DNA from: Phoenix dactylifera
Taxonomy: Eukaryota > Streptophyta > Magnoliopsida > Arecales > Arecaceae
DNA length: 64,000 nucleotides
Assembly (NCBI RefSeq): GCF_009389715.1
Contig: NC_052393.1
Location: 4,340,001 to 4,404,000, forward strand
Direction: 5' to 3'
Position 1 is the stretch's first letter. Every line of letters starts with the position of its first letter. The position numbers and the translations under genes are program-made. Below are positions 1 to 12,279 of this stretch, one piece after another. The notes beneath the pieces are model-generated. The model had not been told where the DNA came from and searched no databases. It saw nothing but the letters and a program-made list of their open reading frames with translations.

Positions 1-800
1 CAGTTGTCTATAATTAAATTTTATTACTTAATATGTAATAAAAATTTATTTATTGAAATCTTCTATTTATTATAATTTGTTGTATTATCATATTGCATCT
101 CAAAAATAGTTGGAAAAAGGAAAAAATACTATACATCATGTAGGATCGATATTAATAATGTCGATATTGATGATGTGAATTTATATATGAAGGCTTTTGT
201 ACAAAGTTTTTCATTCATCATGTAGATGCTGGGGTTAATGATGCCAGTATTAATTACAGGAGTATTTGCTTGACCATTATTAAAGTTCATTGCTTCGTGC
301 AAAGCTAGTATTAGTAACACCGGTATTATTGATGAAAGTTTCTATATAGAGGCTCAGCTTGTGCATAGTCTCTATTAACCATGTAAATGCGGATCTTAAT
401 GACACCAGGGTAATGATGGAGGTTTCTTCTCGACCACCATTAAAGTTCATTGTATTTCGAGAATAGTTGGGAACTGAAGAAAAAATCATATACTTCACAT
501 GATGCACAGTTGGTATTACTAACGAGAGTTTCTGCATGGAGGTTCAGCTTATATAGAGTTCGCTATTGGCCATGTTAATGCCGGTATTAATGACACTAAT
601 GTTAATATTAAACGTTTTTGCTTGTCAATTATTAGATTTTATTACTTAATATGCAATAGAAATTTATTTATTGAAGCCTTCTATTTATTATAATTTGTGA
701 TATTGTTATACTACATTTCAAAAATAATTGAAAAAAAGAGAAACAATAGTATCCCACCCATCGTATAGGACTGATATTGGTAATGCTGGAATTCATGATG
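1..800. repeat. Degenerate tandem-repeat array, copy A (truncated by window edge)
   Basis: AT-rich sequence built from diverged units of about 160-190 bp. Related unit starts lie near 220, 381 and 572, each with a phrase close to 'catgtaaatgctggtatta'. A longer block that begins 'attttattacttaatatg' occurs near 19 and again near 635. The whole stretch aligns nearly co-linearly, at an offset of about 12,600 bases, with 12604-13400. Homology stops abruptly near 800, where LINE-like sequence begins. Whether it is a satellite relic or the inside of a nonautonomous element cannot be told. Confidence 0.75.
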
Positions 801-867
801 AGCCATTGCCACCCTCTTCATCATCAGTTGATGATGATCTGACGAGAATTCCAATAGAGCCAGGCTA

Positions 868-1066
868 GGAGCATAAGATTGTGCGTTGGAAAAGTTGCTT
901 GGTGTTTCTTGCCAGCGGACAATGAATCAATAAGTGGTCAACATCCCTTGCAGCAGTTGGGCAATGATCACAACAAGCAGTTTGATTATTAAGAAGGTGC
1001 CTTAGAACTAATGTAGGTTTACATGGTAACCGCAGCCCAAGTAATTTTCCGCCAAAAAATGTCTTA
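868..1066 (-). mobile_element. LINE fragment: reverse-transcriptase C-terminal zinc-binding (zf-RVT) segment
   Basis: Read on the minus strand this encodes FFGGKLLGLRLPCKPTLVLR followed by a Cys/His-rich stretch ending CDHCPTAARDVDHLLIHCPL. That is the characteristic C-x2-C ... H-x4-C pattern of the zf-RVT domain found downstream of reverse transcriptase in plant L1-type LINEs. No upstream reverse-transcriptase or endonuclease part is visible, so this is a short relic. It sits directly against the broken edge of repeat array A. Confidence 0.6.
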
Positions 1067-1454
1067 ATACATATTCAACTAAAATTTTGTCTTATAGAGG
1101 CATTGATATATTTACATATCCTCTTACTAGTGTCACTTGACTTTGATTAATACTGATTTCTCTGCATCACCCCATACTAGATTAAGAAGTGGTATCAGAA
1201 TTTCTGTAATCCGACTTGACTTTGAAAAAGAAAACTGCCGCTGACCATATTACAATCAAGCACATCCCAACTTTAGAAGCCCAAATGTGTTAAAAAAAAT
1301 TCCCTGAAATTGCTTCTCAAGCCTCAATTCAGCAAATTGCAAGTCCAATTCAGCTTCAAAGCGGAGGGAGTTAGTGATATAAAATATTATAAGAAAGCAA
1401 CGTAGTAATTGCCTGTTACCATTCATCATCTTGGGAAGGAATTGAAGGTATTTT

Positions 1455-1860
1455 AGGAACCCATCCCCCGGTCACCTCAAGATGAACTTCGACGATACTA
1501 TACGAAGACAGAGATGGGGTGGGGTTCATAATCCGCGATCACAATTTTCGGTTGACTGCTGCAGAAAGGTGATACATCTGTGATACGACAGTTACAGGAG
1601 CGAAGCTCAGTGCGGCATGAGAGGATATCACACATGCAAGGTCTGTTCTAAGGGCTGGTGAGATTATCCTGAAAGGAGATTCTACCATGATGATTGATTG
1701 GATTCGGGATGTTGTGCGACAGACTGACGGTCATCCTCTTCTTAGCGATATACAACGCATGGTGTGAGACTGTGACTCCTTTTAGATGGTTCATGTATAT
1801 CGGAAGACGAATAGAGCGACTGACTAAGTTGCCTTCTTTATTGCCCATCATTCTGTAGAG
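1455..1860 (+). mobile_element. LINE-type RNase H (RVT_3) remnant, decayed
   Basis: Plus-strand translation gives PSPGHLKMNFDDT near the start and then ILKGDSTMMIDWIRD, HPLLSDIQRMV and MVHVYRKTNRATD. These match the order of blocks in the RNase H-like domain of plant LINEs (N-terminal VNFDGS, then EGDS..VI.WI, HPLL.DI and HV.RE.N..AD). Stops and frame changes interrupt it, so it is not functional. It lies opposite in strand to the zf-RVT relic at 868-1066, so the two are separate insertions or a rearranged one. Confidence 0.6.
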
Positions 1861-1906
1861 GTCTCATGAACACAGACAGATGTTGTACCTTTTTTTAGGC
1901 CACATT

Positions 1907-2188
1907 TTGTATCTTGGCTGAGTTGGTTATATTTATGCTAGTTTACCGGAGCGGCCGTCTTATAAAAAACAAAAAATCAAAATTTTGGAGCATCAAATGT
2001 GCTCATCGTGTCGTGGCGGACGCTGTCAGCTGTCACGATTCACTATATTTTTGTATCTTGACTGAGTTGGTTATACTTAAGCTAGGTCTACGTGTGCAAC
2101 AGTCTTATAAAAAATAAAAAATCAAAATTTTGGAGCATGAAATGTGCTCATCGTGTCGTGGTGGACGCTGTCAGCTGTCACGATTCAC
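1907..2188. repeat. Two-copy 144-bp tandem repeat upstream of the bZIP gene
   Basis: Two copies (1907-2043 and 2051-2188) start with 'ttgtatcttg', share the core 'aaaatcaaaattttggagca' and end with 'gctgtcagctgtcacgattca'. The repeat period is 144 bp. The second half of each unit is nearly identical; the middle has diverged. Each copy carries 'cttataaaaaa', a TATA-like string. The pair ends about 615 bp upstream of the bZIP start codon. Confidence 0.8.
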
Positions 2189-2802
2189 CAGTAACAAACG
2201 GGTTACTATGAGTAATCTTGGAAGGAAGGCGGCTAGGGGTCTACTTCTATCTCCAGGCAACGATCCTAATCTCCCCTGGAGACTCTTCCCCCCCCCCATT
2301 TAATTCCCACTTCTCCCTGCGATTTTTTTTTTTTTTAATATCCAATGGGTCCCAGTCCATCCGAATAGATGGATATTCTTGCTCGGTTCTTACCAGGAAT
2401 TCCCCTCCCTTCCATGGCAGCCTCCCTTCTTCTCTCTGCGTCTCTATGCCGGCCTCTATTCGAGAAGCCTTCTTAATGGCCGCGAATACCCGTCGCAGAC
2501 TCGTGCGTGCCCTCCAAGCCCTCTACTCTATCTCCCGTCAACGAGGGATCCATTAAAATCGCGACTTTCCCATTCTTGGTCCGGGTTGTTTCTAGGATTC
2601 CATTGTTCTCAGATTTCTTCTTCGAAAAATCCGTTGTCTTCAATCGAATTGAGGTCTCCTTCTCTGGTTCTGGTAAGCAAGATTTCTCTTTTTCCATCTG
2701 GATTGTTCCCCAAATCCAAATTTTTACATTCTTTCGGCCCTTTCTTGAATTGTGCGGCTTCCAATTCCCTCTGAAATAAGAATTCTGCTGCCCAATTGGG
2801 CC

Positions 2803-5800
2803 ATGGACAACTTGGACCTCGACTTCCCGAACCCGGAAGTGTTCCCGGGCCCTGATGTCGGGGACCAGATGCCCGGCAACTGCTGGATAGATGGCTTCTT
2901 CGACGAGAGCGTCAAGGACATGCCCCGCCACTCTTGCACCCACACCCACACCTGTAATCCTCCGGGGGGAGACCTCTCGCACACCCACACCTGCTTCCAT
3001 GCCCACACCAGGATCCTCTCGGCTCCTTCCGAGGAGACTTCTTCCGAGTCCGCCGAGAAGAGCTCATCAAAGAAGAGGCCAATTGGCAACCGAGAGGCTG
3101 TCCGGAAGTACCGCGAGAAGAAGAAGGCTCAGACGGCCTCGCTGGAGGATGAGATTGTCCAATTGAGGGCGCTCAATCAGCAGCTGATGAAGAGGCTGCA
3201 GGGCCAAGTAGCTCTGGAGGCAGAGGTGGCAAGGCTTAGGTGCTTGCTTGTCGATATAAGGGGAAGGATAGAAGGAGAGATTGGGGCCTTCCCTTATTAC
3301 AGGGCAGCGAGAATGGGTGGGGATTTGGTTTCTAATGCAACCCAGGGGAACCTTCTTGGTGCTCACATCATAAATTCGTGCAATGTGCGCTGTGATGACC
3401 GGATCAACTGCATGCAATCAGTGATGCAAGGCGAAGATGGGGATGAAGATGGTGCATTGGATGGCGAGAACTTTGATGCTTGTGAGATTGGCAATATTCG
3501 GTGCATGGGGAGTTCGAGTACAGGATCTAAGGTCATCTTGACTTGTGGCCATGGAAATGCGATGGCTGCTGGATGTTCATCTAAGGCCAAGAAAACTAAA
3601 GGTCAGTTCTGATTTACTTTTTTCTTTATTGAAAGTGCTTGTTGAATATTTTGGTGGTCTTCTTCTATTTGATTAGCAGGCATTTGAACATTTTCCGATG
3701 TCGATTAGTTATTGAATTGCTAGAGTGATACATGTAAAGCCCACCCTATTTGATGTGCTGGAATGAGAAGCACTATTCTGGTTGTCATCTATTTCTTCTC
3801 ATTTCATATGGACTTTGGGATGCAGCAAGCTTCAATCCCCCAAGTCCATGTGCATTTTTAGGGAATTATTCATGGCATCTGGAGTAATCTACCTCCAGTG
3901 GAAAATCCTTTGGAACTAAACTGTTAAGATTTTTGGGTGCATTGATGTCACCTTAAGTGGTCGGTGATTTTAGGCAATCCTATTTTTATACAGGACATGC
4001 TATTGGACTTTAACCTTCTTCAGTGAAATCATGAACTTGAAAACTATTGAGAGCATTCAAGTTATGTGAAATTGGCTTGTTAAGAAAAATCTACTATATC
4101 ATACTTGCAAACAAGGACGTCGTGTCCACGTCCAAGGGTATAAAATGGAAATATTTATAGGAGTCTAATACATGTCAGTCTGAGGTGGAAATGTCGTTTG
4201 GTGGGATAAATTGCAATAAGGCAGGATAAAGGGGTTATATTCCTCACTATCTTTGAACCGAACAAATCCTCTACATAAGGGGAAAAGTGCTATATTTTGT
4301 ACCTTCTTACAACTTTATAGTGAGTTTGAACCTAAGTTGCTAGTAATTTTCTCAAATTGATTTTGATGGCTTTCTATGTTAGATTGTATAGAGATATGAA
4401 ATTTGCTATTTTTAGAAAGTCTGAACTCTGAAAGTATCCTATTTTCCTAGTTGAATAAGGGGCTAGTGATCAAGTCTTATTGTGTATTTGGCTATAAAAG
4501 GATAGAGAGAACATCGTCTAACAAGTTCAGTGATAATCAATGCAAAATAAATTCTCTTCTACCATCATTACTTCTAACTTCTTCCCCTTATTTTTCTTAT
4601 CTTCTATTCTATTTGTTACTTTCTCTTTGAAATAGCAATCAGACAAACAAAAGTGATCTATAATGACTACATCATTTTCAAATCTGATTTAAACTGTCCG
4701 GTAACCACTCATTATGTATTCTTTGACCAATGGCGCTACATCAAGGTTTCCTAGTCCAATACATAAGAGCTGCCTTCAACCTGCTGCCTGATGAAAGCTT
4801 CTTTGACGAGGTTGTCAAAATCATTCACCTATATGCAAGCACCCAGATGGTGGCCCTTGCGAGCCTTCTAGTCACAACCTCTTCCACACTCACTTGAGTT
4901 AGATTCAATACCAAAACCTGCGTAGAAGTTCTGAATTAGACAAGTATGAGGTACAAAGACCTGAAATGGTTTTCATTTGATGTCTTTTGTCCAACAGTAA
5001 TTTAAAATATGGAATTTCTGATTAGAAACTATGTTTTATTATTTCTTCAAAAAATTACAAATCAAATAGACTTATTAATAAAAATAGCTATTTACTTACA
5101 AGCAAAGTAGGAAAACACTTTAATGGCTGGACAAGTGACTTCTGTGACTTTGTTGCTAATTTAGTATTCTTAAAGAGCAAGTATGTGTAGTACATTGGAG
5201 AGTTAACCTCCTTGTATTACCAAGAAAGATACATGCCGGGATGTATCTGAATTTGTACACATAAGACACTCCTATTCTTATCACTTTTGTTATTTTCATT
5301 TTTCTTTTGGGCACATTGGGGGGAAACTTAGGTGCATACAACCAATGCAGTCAACCAAAATCATATTTACTTGAGGAAAAAAGGAAAGGGGAGGGGGGGG
5401 GGGGGAGGGGACACATGATCTCCCCAAGACATCCTTTCCGTGCTAGCCCCAATCAATGGGTTGATTACGCTCCCCATGTTGCAACCTTTAAAATTGGTAA
5501 ATAGTTGGTCTCTTTGAACAATGAGTTTGACCTGCTATAATATCACTAGAAGTGATTATTTTTTATTCTTTTCAGAGATTGATCAAGAATGTAGGTGTTA
5601 AATTGACTTTACAATATGCCATTTCTCTAAAACCTTATACTAGTTAGGAACTTTGAATAAAACATGTATATTTGAAGATCTTAAACAAATAATAACTGTC
5701 AAAACTTTTCTTTTGTATAATATAATATCATATTTCTTTAAATTTTAATCAAAAGTATTTTTTTTTAACATTTCCTTATCTCATTTGCTCCTTCTTGCCA

Positions 5801-8800
5801 GATCAGATACTTGGACATGGGTTCGAGTCTAGTTCTTGTGTCCATGCCAATGCGACGCTGCCTATAAGTCCATCTTTTCCTCCAGAGTTTCTTTAATGTT
5901 AAAGAATCTCATTCATATAACTCATAAAATAACCACATAAAGGATTTTACTAGGTAATCTTATTGATGCAGCTTAGGGTATCTAAAATGAAGGGATTGCA
6001 CTCAACTTAGAGAAGCATTGTCTTCGATTTCGTTCAATCTTTTCCCTTTTCCATATGGAAATAGCTCTAGTCATTCACCTATTTGTATCCCCTTGCCTGA
6101 CAGTCCATATGTATTTTGCCCCTTGATTGTCCATCCTAACACCCTTAATTCAATGAAACACTCTAGTTTTCTATTCCTTTATCTAGTTGACACTCAAAGA
6201 GTATTTCTAATCTTGCTTTGAAACCAACCTCCTATATGGATCACTATAAGTTGCAGTATTTTTTGGTAAATATTTCGGGCAGTATGGTGGTAATATGCCA
6301 CCACCAGGATTTGAACCTTGGACCCCACCCAACAGCAAGTTTTTAGGTGAGTGGTGGCAACCAGCTAATAGCTGTTGGCCACAAGTGCATATTTGATATT
6401 ATTACTATTTAGACATTTTTTGATGGAAATTGTTAATTTATTATTTCAGAGCTGTTCGTTAACAATACTTCTGCTATTTGCTCCTATATGGATCATCCCT
6501 CCTTTAAACTTTTCCTTTTTTCCCTCTAAATCCTGCTCCTTTGTTTTTTACTCCCTTTGTTTTTCCATCTCCTAGCTTCACAGATGTAGACCTTTTGTTT
6601 TGGACCTAAGCTCTTTTTTTTTATTCTTTTGTTTCAGTTGCCTCTGAATTCTCCACCTTTTTTTGTTGTGCTTGGGTGATTCCTACTTATTAGCTATAGC
6701 CCACTGCTTGATAAACTAATTTTGACGATTTAGGTCAAAGTTAATGCCAATGAGAAACTCAAATATTACATATATTATTGCTTTTTGGCATTCAGCCTTC
6801 TCCAACATACACCTCGTATCCTCTGCTGCTCCGTATTTCACCATTTAAACCACCACATATAAATATTATTTTCCCCTGAGAATTCTTAGCAATAATTCAT
6901 CATTCTCTTCCAAAACTTGCTTATTAACTTTCTCCAGTTTTGTGCACTGTATATCCGTTATTTCATCTCATCCTATAATACGTACTTAATACCTATTCAC
7001 CTATAGCACATAGTATCCACATAAGAATTATGTCTTTCAAGTTTATCTACCATTATTCCTACTTCCTTCGCTTATTCTCATCCCACTTGTAGCCGTGACC
7101 AAACTCCTTAGATATTTCTGCTTTCACAAGCAAATAATATATACTATTGTTCATGTTGATGTATGCCGACACAAGATAGTTGGGATGAGTCTTGATGTTT
7201 ATGGTTGTGGTTCATGTTGATGTTTCTCCTTCAATGTCCTGGCTCTCTAAGAGATAAATTGGTCTTCCTACTAAGAGACATTGGTCTTCTTATTTTTAGG
7301 ACTAGCTCCTGTTTTCTCTTTGTTCCCTTTGGCATTTTGCCACATCTCTCCTAACCTTCAAGCTACAACAATAAATAAGTACCTCAGAAATAAAAATATT
7401 GAAAGAGGTTATAGAATATGCCAACTCACTTGCCTTCATGTTTAATACATTTATATTACTCTGAACCTAATGATTAGTAACTTCTTTCTGCAAATTGCTG
7501 TCTTTGTTTGTGCATTGCATGCTCCCACTCCTACCTTTGATCCATAGACTCAAAATTGGGTGATAGATATATGTCAGAAAATGTACATAGTTTTGATCAC
7601 TTTAACTATTCCATTTGCTGACATTTGAATGATTCTTTTTCTTTTTATTTCCAAAATGTTATATGAATGTGATGGCTACGATCATTTAAACAACTGCAAT
7701 CTCTATTGCAGAAAACAAAAATAATGACAAATAAAATGAAAAATGATAGTGATATTTATCTCTAAAAGGCTGCCTAGTCCACTGGAACCTGACTTATGTT
7801 TGAGCTTAAAAGCACCCAATGTTGATGGAAAGGGACTTGAATAATAGCAATGATTTTGATTTTGTTTTCCTAGCTCATTTGGATAGGGCAGAATTTCTGC
7901 GAGTCCAGAGAAAGGGCTAAAGGGTAATTTGTTTTTTTTTCTCCAGTTTAAATCTAGCCTTATTTAGTAACTGAATCTTAGTTTTCAAGAGTGCTCCCTA
8001 TTGTAATATAATCTGAGTATGTTATATTTGAGCAAGCCTAAAGTTGATAATGGTCGTTTACAATCTACAAGAGAGTCAAGTGTGATATCTGCCTATATAC
8101 AATGTGCAATCCACATATATATGCAGAAAGTGTTTGTATATGTATCATTCATGGACTACAATGACAAATATAACCCTATCAGTTGATGTCAAGATGAATT
8201 CAGTCATAAAGTGCAACATTAAACCATAGTCACTTTATGAAAGGATTGACTCTTTAGCAAATATACACGATCTTCAACCTGACATCGACCATCCTAAGTT
8301 TTACCAACAATCATAGGCCAATTTGGAGTCTGAATGCTACTAAAATGTAATCATTTAATTTAAATTGGTATGTAAACATATACTAATGTTGTTGTAAGAG
8401 TTTCAATATTAGGATAAATGAAATTGGCATGAACATTCATTCATTCAAGCATGTTGTGGTCATAGGAATACAATTACATAAAGCAAAATCATATAAGTAA
8501 TTGGAAGAGCACATTAACATCCGTTCTATAATGGTTTAGTTTATATCAAAAGATCCCATAAGATCTGCTATAAATACTCATTATTAATATGAAGTCTATA
8601 AATGGCTGAAGCATTATCATATGGTCTGATCAACGAAAGTGATCTTTTTCTGACAATTAAAAAATAATCATAACCAGATATGTCTTTAGATTCCATTTGT
8701 CAAAACATGGAATATGGAACGAAAACTGGGTGATACTATCTGTGTTGGCCAATTCCAACTGGTAGTGTCATAAACAGTCCAGTGTTGGACCTTAGACTAG

Positions 8801-10722
8801 TATTTACTGAAGAGGGGCATTCACTACTAAACTTGATCGATATAAAAATAACTGATCGGAGTGGTGGGTGGACCAGTTGTAATTGTCATTTCATTATGAT
8901 TCTGCTTGGATGAGGTTGGTTCGATCTTGTTCAGGCTATTAAAAGTCTTTCAGGTGATGATATCATCTCTTCAATCATTCTCTTTATTCTAATACTAATA
9001 AAGAAGAGATGAAGCAGAACATGGAGAAAGGAGGAAAAAGAGAAAACCTAACATCTGAGCATGAAATATACTTGTAACATGGACTTCATTTTGGCAAGGA
9101 GCCATAGTGTTCTTGAAAAATGCATTTATAATAAAGGACTTCTTCAGGATGTTGCTTAAATCAATGTTAGAGCTTGAATGCATCCAGTTGGTTTTGTGTC
9201 TAAGCCTATTAGGCTTTGCCTTCAAACTTGTTGGCCACCTCCATGTTTTTTTTTTTGTTTTTTTGGTGGGGGGCGGGGGGGATGTGGAAGAGTTAATGAC
9301 AAATTTTTAGTAGAGTGTAATTACTTGGATAGAACAAGCATGTCTTCAATTGCTTTTGGATCTGACTGGGAATGAGTTAATTATAATTTTCATCCTAAGT
9401 GTTTTCTAGGATGTATGCTTTTTGTGCAAAATCATAATTGTTTATATGGGCATGGGAATTTTTAATGCTAAACTTTCTTTTTACTGGATTCTCAATTGGA
9501 AAATAAACAGCTCCGGTAGCTTTATATTTCGAGTTGGACAAAGAATTTCCATTAAATCTGTAACACTAGGTTTCAAATGGATGTTGATGATTAATTATTG
9601 AAACTGATGATCCAAACAATTGATTATAGCTTGCAATTAAGTGCCCAAAAACTAAAGAAAAAGTTATTAGTTTTGCATCAAATTGAGCAAAGAAATGTAT
9701 GACAGTGTATGTTAGTGTGCTAAATGTATTATGGAAATATGAATTGAAAGTCAACACTGTTGATCATGATTTACGCATCTTAAAACAAGCATATATTATC
9801 AGAAATCAAAGATGAAAATACACATTCTGACTACCTTTTAAATGATAGGTCTTAGCAAAATCATTTGCAGTGCCATTAAAACCATTGATATTGCATTTAG
9901 GGTGTCAGTGGGGGCTGATAACTTACTAAATACCCAGCTAATTAGCCCCCGCCCCCCTCCCCCAAAAAATAGGGGGTGGGTGGGTATAGAGGATTGTGTT
10001 TGGATTTGGATCTAACACATTTTAGGTTTGGGTATGGATAGGGCCAAACTCTATACGAACCTAACCTGTGGATGCCCCTAATTGCATTCACTTGATCCAT
10101 AAGTAGAAGACTTCATATGTGCTTTTTTAAGATCTGGCGAATTTCTGTTTTCTAGATCATGATCGAAAGATGCAGAACTTTAGTTCGAATGGCTTGTCAT
10201 GGACTTTCTATCTAGTAAAATGTTCAATATTTAATGGCAAGACTGTTATCTTACTCTTTTGTTTTTTTTTTTCATGCAATTTGTTTAAGAAATTCCTTGT
10301 GTTTTTCTATAATATCTTTTTCCACATCCATTACCGGTTTATATAATTCTCAAGTTGTATTTCATGATCTAGGCCATTCTGCAGATTTGATAAATGTGTT
10401 ATCTGACATGAACATGAGATTTTTCTGTTGCTAATACTATATTTCTGTGAGTTAACAACTTGTTACCTTTTACTTTATTTGCTACCAATTTTGTTACTTT
10501 GTGACTCTGATGGTTATGTAATTGCAGTTATAATATTGGATTGAACTTTTTTTTTTTGGATTGAACTTTTTGACATCGTTGGTGATGTGGTATCCTGTTC
10601 ATTTTTGTTTTATGTCATTTTCTAGTTTGATATAACAGAGCTTTTTTAGCGTTTTGTCTCTTGATTCTTGTGTTGGTGCTTCTTCTTCAGGATCATGTGC
10701 AGCAGCAACTACAGATGGTTGA
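2803..10722 (+). CDS. bZIP19/23-like: Group F bZIP transcription factor, zinc-deficiency regulator (bZIP19/23 type)
   Basis: Exons are 2803-3601 and 10691-10722. The intron is 3602-10690, with donor AAAG|gtcagt and acceptor cttcttcag|gat. The predicted protein has 276 residues and starts MDNLDLDFPNPEVF. A Cys/His-rich segment at about 45-69 (CTHTHTC ... SHTHTCFHAHT) is the zinc-sensor motif of Arabidopsis bZIP19/23. The bZIP follows, with basic region NREAVRKYREKKK (about 96-108) and a leucine zipper to about 150. Length and domain order fit the family, which activates ZIP transporter and nicotianamine synthase genes under zinc deficiency by binding ZDRE sites; excess zinc is sensed by the Cys/His motif. 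The start at 2803 was chosen over an in-frame upstream ATG at 2752 because it matches the family N-terminus. The last exon adds only SCAAATTDG after a split Gly codon. Reading through the donor instead gives GQF and a stop at 3610-3612. Confidence 0.93.
3613..10690 (+). other. Long intron of the bZIP gene with no internal gene
   Basis: About 7.1 kb of AT-rich DNA. No open frame in it resembles a known protein. Visible contents are a poly-G run (5393-5405), a possible minus-strand tRNA-derived SINE near 6240-6400 whose reverse complement contains the B-box-like 'ggttcaaatcc', a retroposon-tail-like phrase near 7160-7205 ('gatagttgggatgagtcttg'), and a GC-rich block near 9940-10075 resembling one at 26980-27110. 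The stretch is explained as intron because joining across it keeps the bZIP frame open to a stop. Confidence 0.6.
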
Positions 10723-11104
10723 CCATGTTTGGCATTAAAACACAATCAGTTCAACAAAGTGTCTGAGGGAACTGTACTGCTGCATGCCTCCTATCGAGCC
10801 ATTTGTCTTGAGCTTTAGAAGAAAGGCATCATTGGTATTCCTTTATTGGATTTTGGCTTGTTTCTTTCGATCTCATTGATCCTTCTACAACTGCTCTTGC
10901 CTTCAAAGATTGTTTTGTGTTTTACAATAGGAACTAGTGAAACATGTGGTCTAAGTAAGATGACTGTGGTGATAATTTTACCATTTATGCGTGATAATAT
11001 GCTGCCCTTAATGTTAGACGGCTATATCATGATTTTTAATCATCGTCATGATTTCATACTGTCGCAGCTCAAAATGTGGCCTGTTGGTTCCTCAGCTCGG
11101 TCAT

Positions 11105-11275
11105 TGAATTGCGGGGATGCCAACTAGTTGAGTTAGTAGAGTCGCTAGGGGAGGTGCCATTGAGATTGGTTTGACTCCCACCGACTCTGAATTCAGGGAG
11201 GCTTCCTCCTATCCCAGTTATCAGAATGGGAGGAGGACGATCCTTTTCCTCAAAAGGAGGATCCAATTTGTTTTA
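11105..11275 (+). mobile_element. Possible tRNA-derived SINE downstream of the bZIP gene
   Basis: 'ttgagttagtagagtcgcta' near 11124 resembles a tRNA A box. 'ggtttgactcc', about 45 bp downstream, fits a pol III B box with one C-to-T change. Spacing and order fit a tRNA-derived SINE head. No poly-A tail or target-site duplication could be fixed. Confidence 0.4.
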
Positions 11276-11276
11276 T

Positions 11277-12240
11277 ATGGCGTGGGCTGCATAATATGTG
11301 CACTAGTGAGGTGTTTCTTTGCTGTCTATAGGCGCATATGCAGGATCCGTTTGATTTATCCAAATATTCTATACCTATTTTCTCATTTTTTTGTATCTTG
11401 TGCTACTGAATTATTTTTTAGTTACCTTCTCATTGTTTTTCTCATTGAAATATCGACAAGGAGCCGAAAAAGGAAGGAAGGATGAGTACTAGGTCAGGTA
11501 TTGGATAATTGATTTGCTAATTCTTTGAAATGAAGAAACTATATTTTGTGATTTTAGCTGCGATATAAACTATTGTTAATAAAAGAAACTATATTTGCTA
11601 ATTGATTTGCTTGATAACAGCTAATGACTTTTGGACCTTGCTCTAAGTTTCTCAAACCTCAATTAAAGATTACTTCTCTACTTTTACTGAATGTTGTTAC
11701 TAAAACATATTGGAATTCTCCTAGCGTCCAGCTGTTGCAAGAATTTCCATATTTTTCAGCCCTGTTTGGTTGGGGAATGTGTCTATCCTTTCTGGAATTA
11801 TTATCCTCGGATAACTCGGAATCCTGTTGGTTGCAGTCTTTTTCTTCTGGTAACGTAGGAACATCACTCGATTGGATTTTAGCTAATGATGCTATCAGAC
11901 GAGGAAAAAAAATAAGTAACTGTTTTTTGGGAATAGGAAGCAAATCTTTTGGGCTAATTTTCTGGGTAATTGAAATTTGAATATACCGGGGATAAGTCTA
12001 TTTCAACTTCCTCGCGGAATTGCTGTCCCTGTGGAACCTTTGAGGAAATTCAAATGCTTAATTTTTTTTGTTATGGATTTTGTAAGGATCTATGTAATCC
12101 AGCACACAAAATCTGCACTTAATCTTTTACTTGATATGAACATTTTATGTCATAATTAAATATGTTTGCGGATCACATGCTTTTAATATCATGGCTGAAA
12201 CCTAACCCAACTTTGATTTGATATCCAATCAGAAAGGAGA
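11277..12240. other. Intergenic stretch between the bZIP gene and array B
   Basis: AT-rich with no recognisable gene. The part from about 11,755 ('ccctgtttggttggggaat') to about 12,000 ('ggggataagtctatttcaac') has the look of a MITE end pair, but no clean terminal inverted repeat was established. Confidence 0.3.
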
Positions 12241-12279
12241 ACTTTATCTAGACGGCTGGAACTCGTTTCATTATGAAGT

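Noticed and set aside
1-800. CRISPR-like array, because of regular repeats
   Set aside because: The units are 160-190 bp, degenerate and without distinct spacers, in plant nuclear DNA.
2473-3006. A long minus-strand open frame over the bZIP exon
   Set aside because: A shadow of the bZIP coding exon; the plus frame carries clear conserved domains.
5800-5870. SINE suspected from 'gggttcgagtct'
   Set aside because: A B-box-like string without a matching A box upstream or a definable end.
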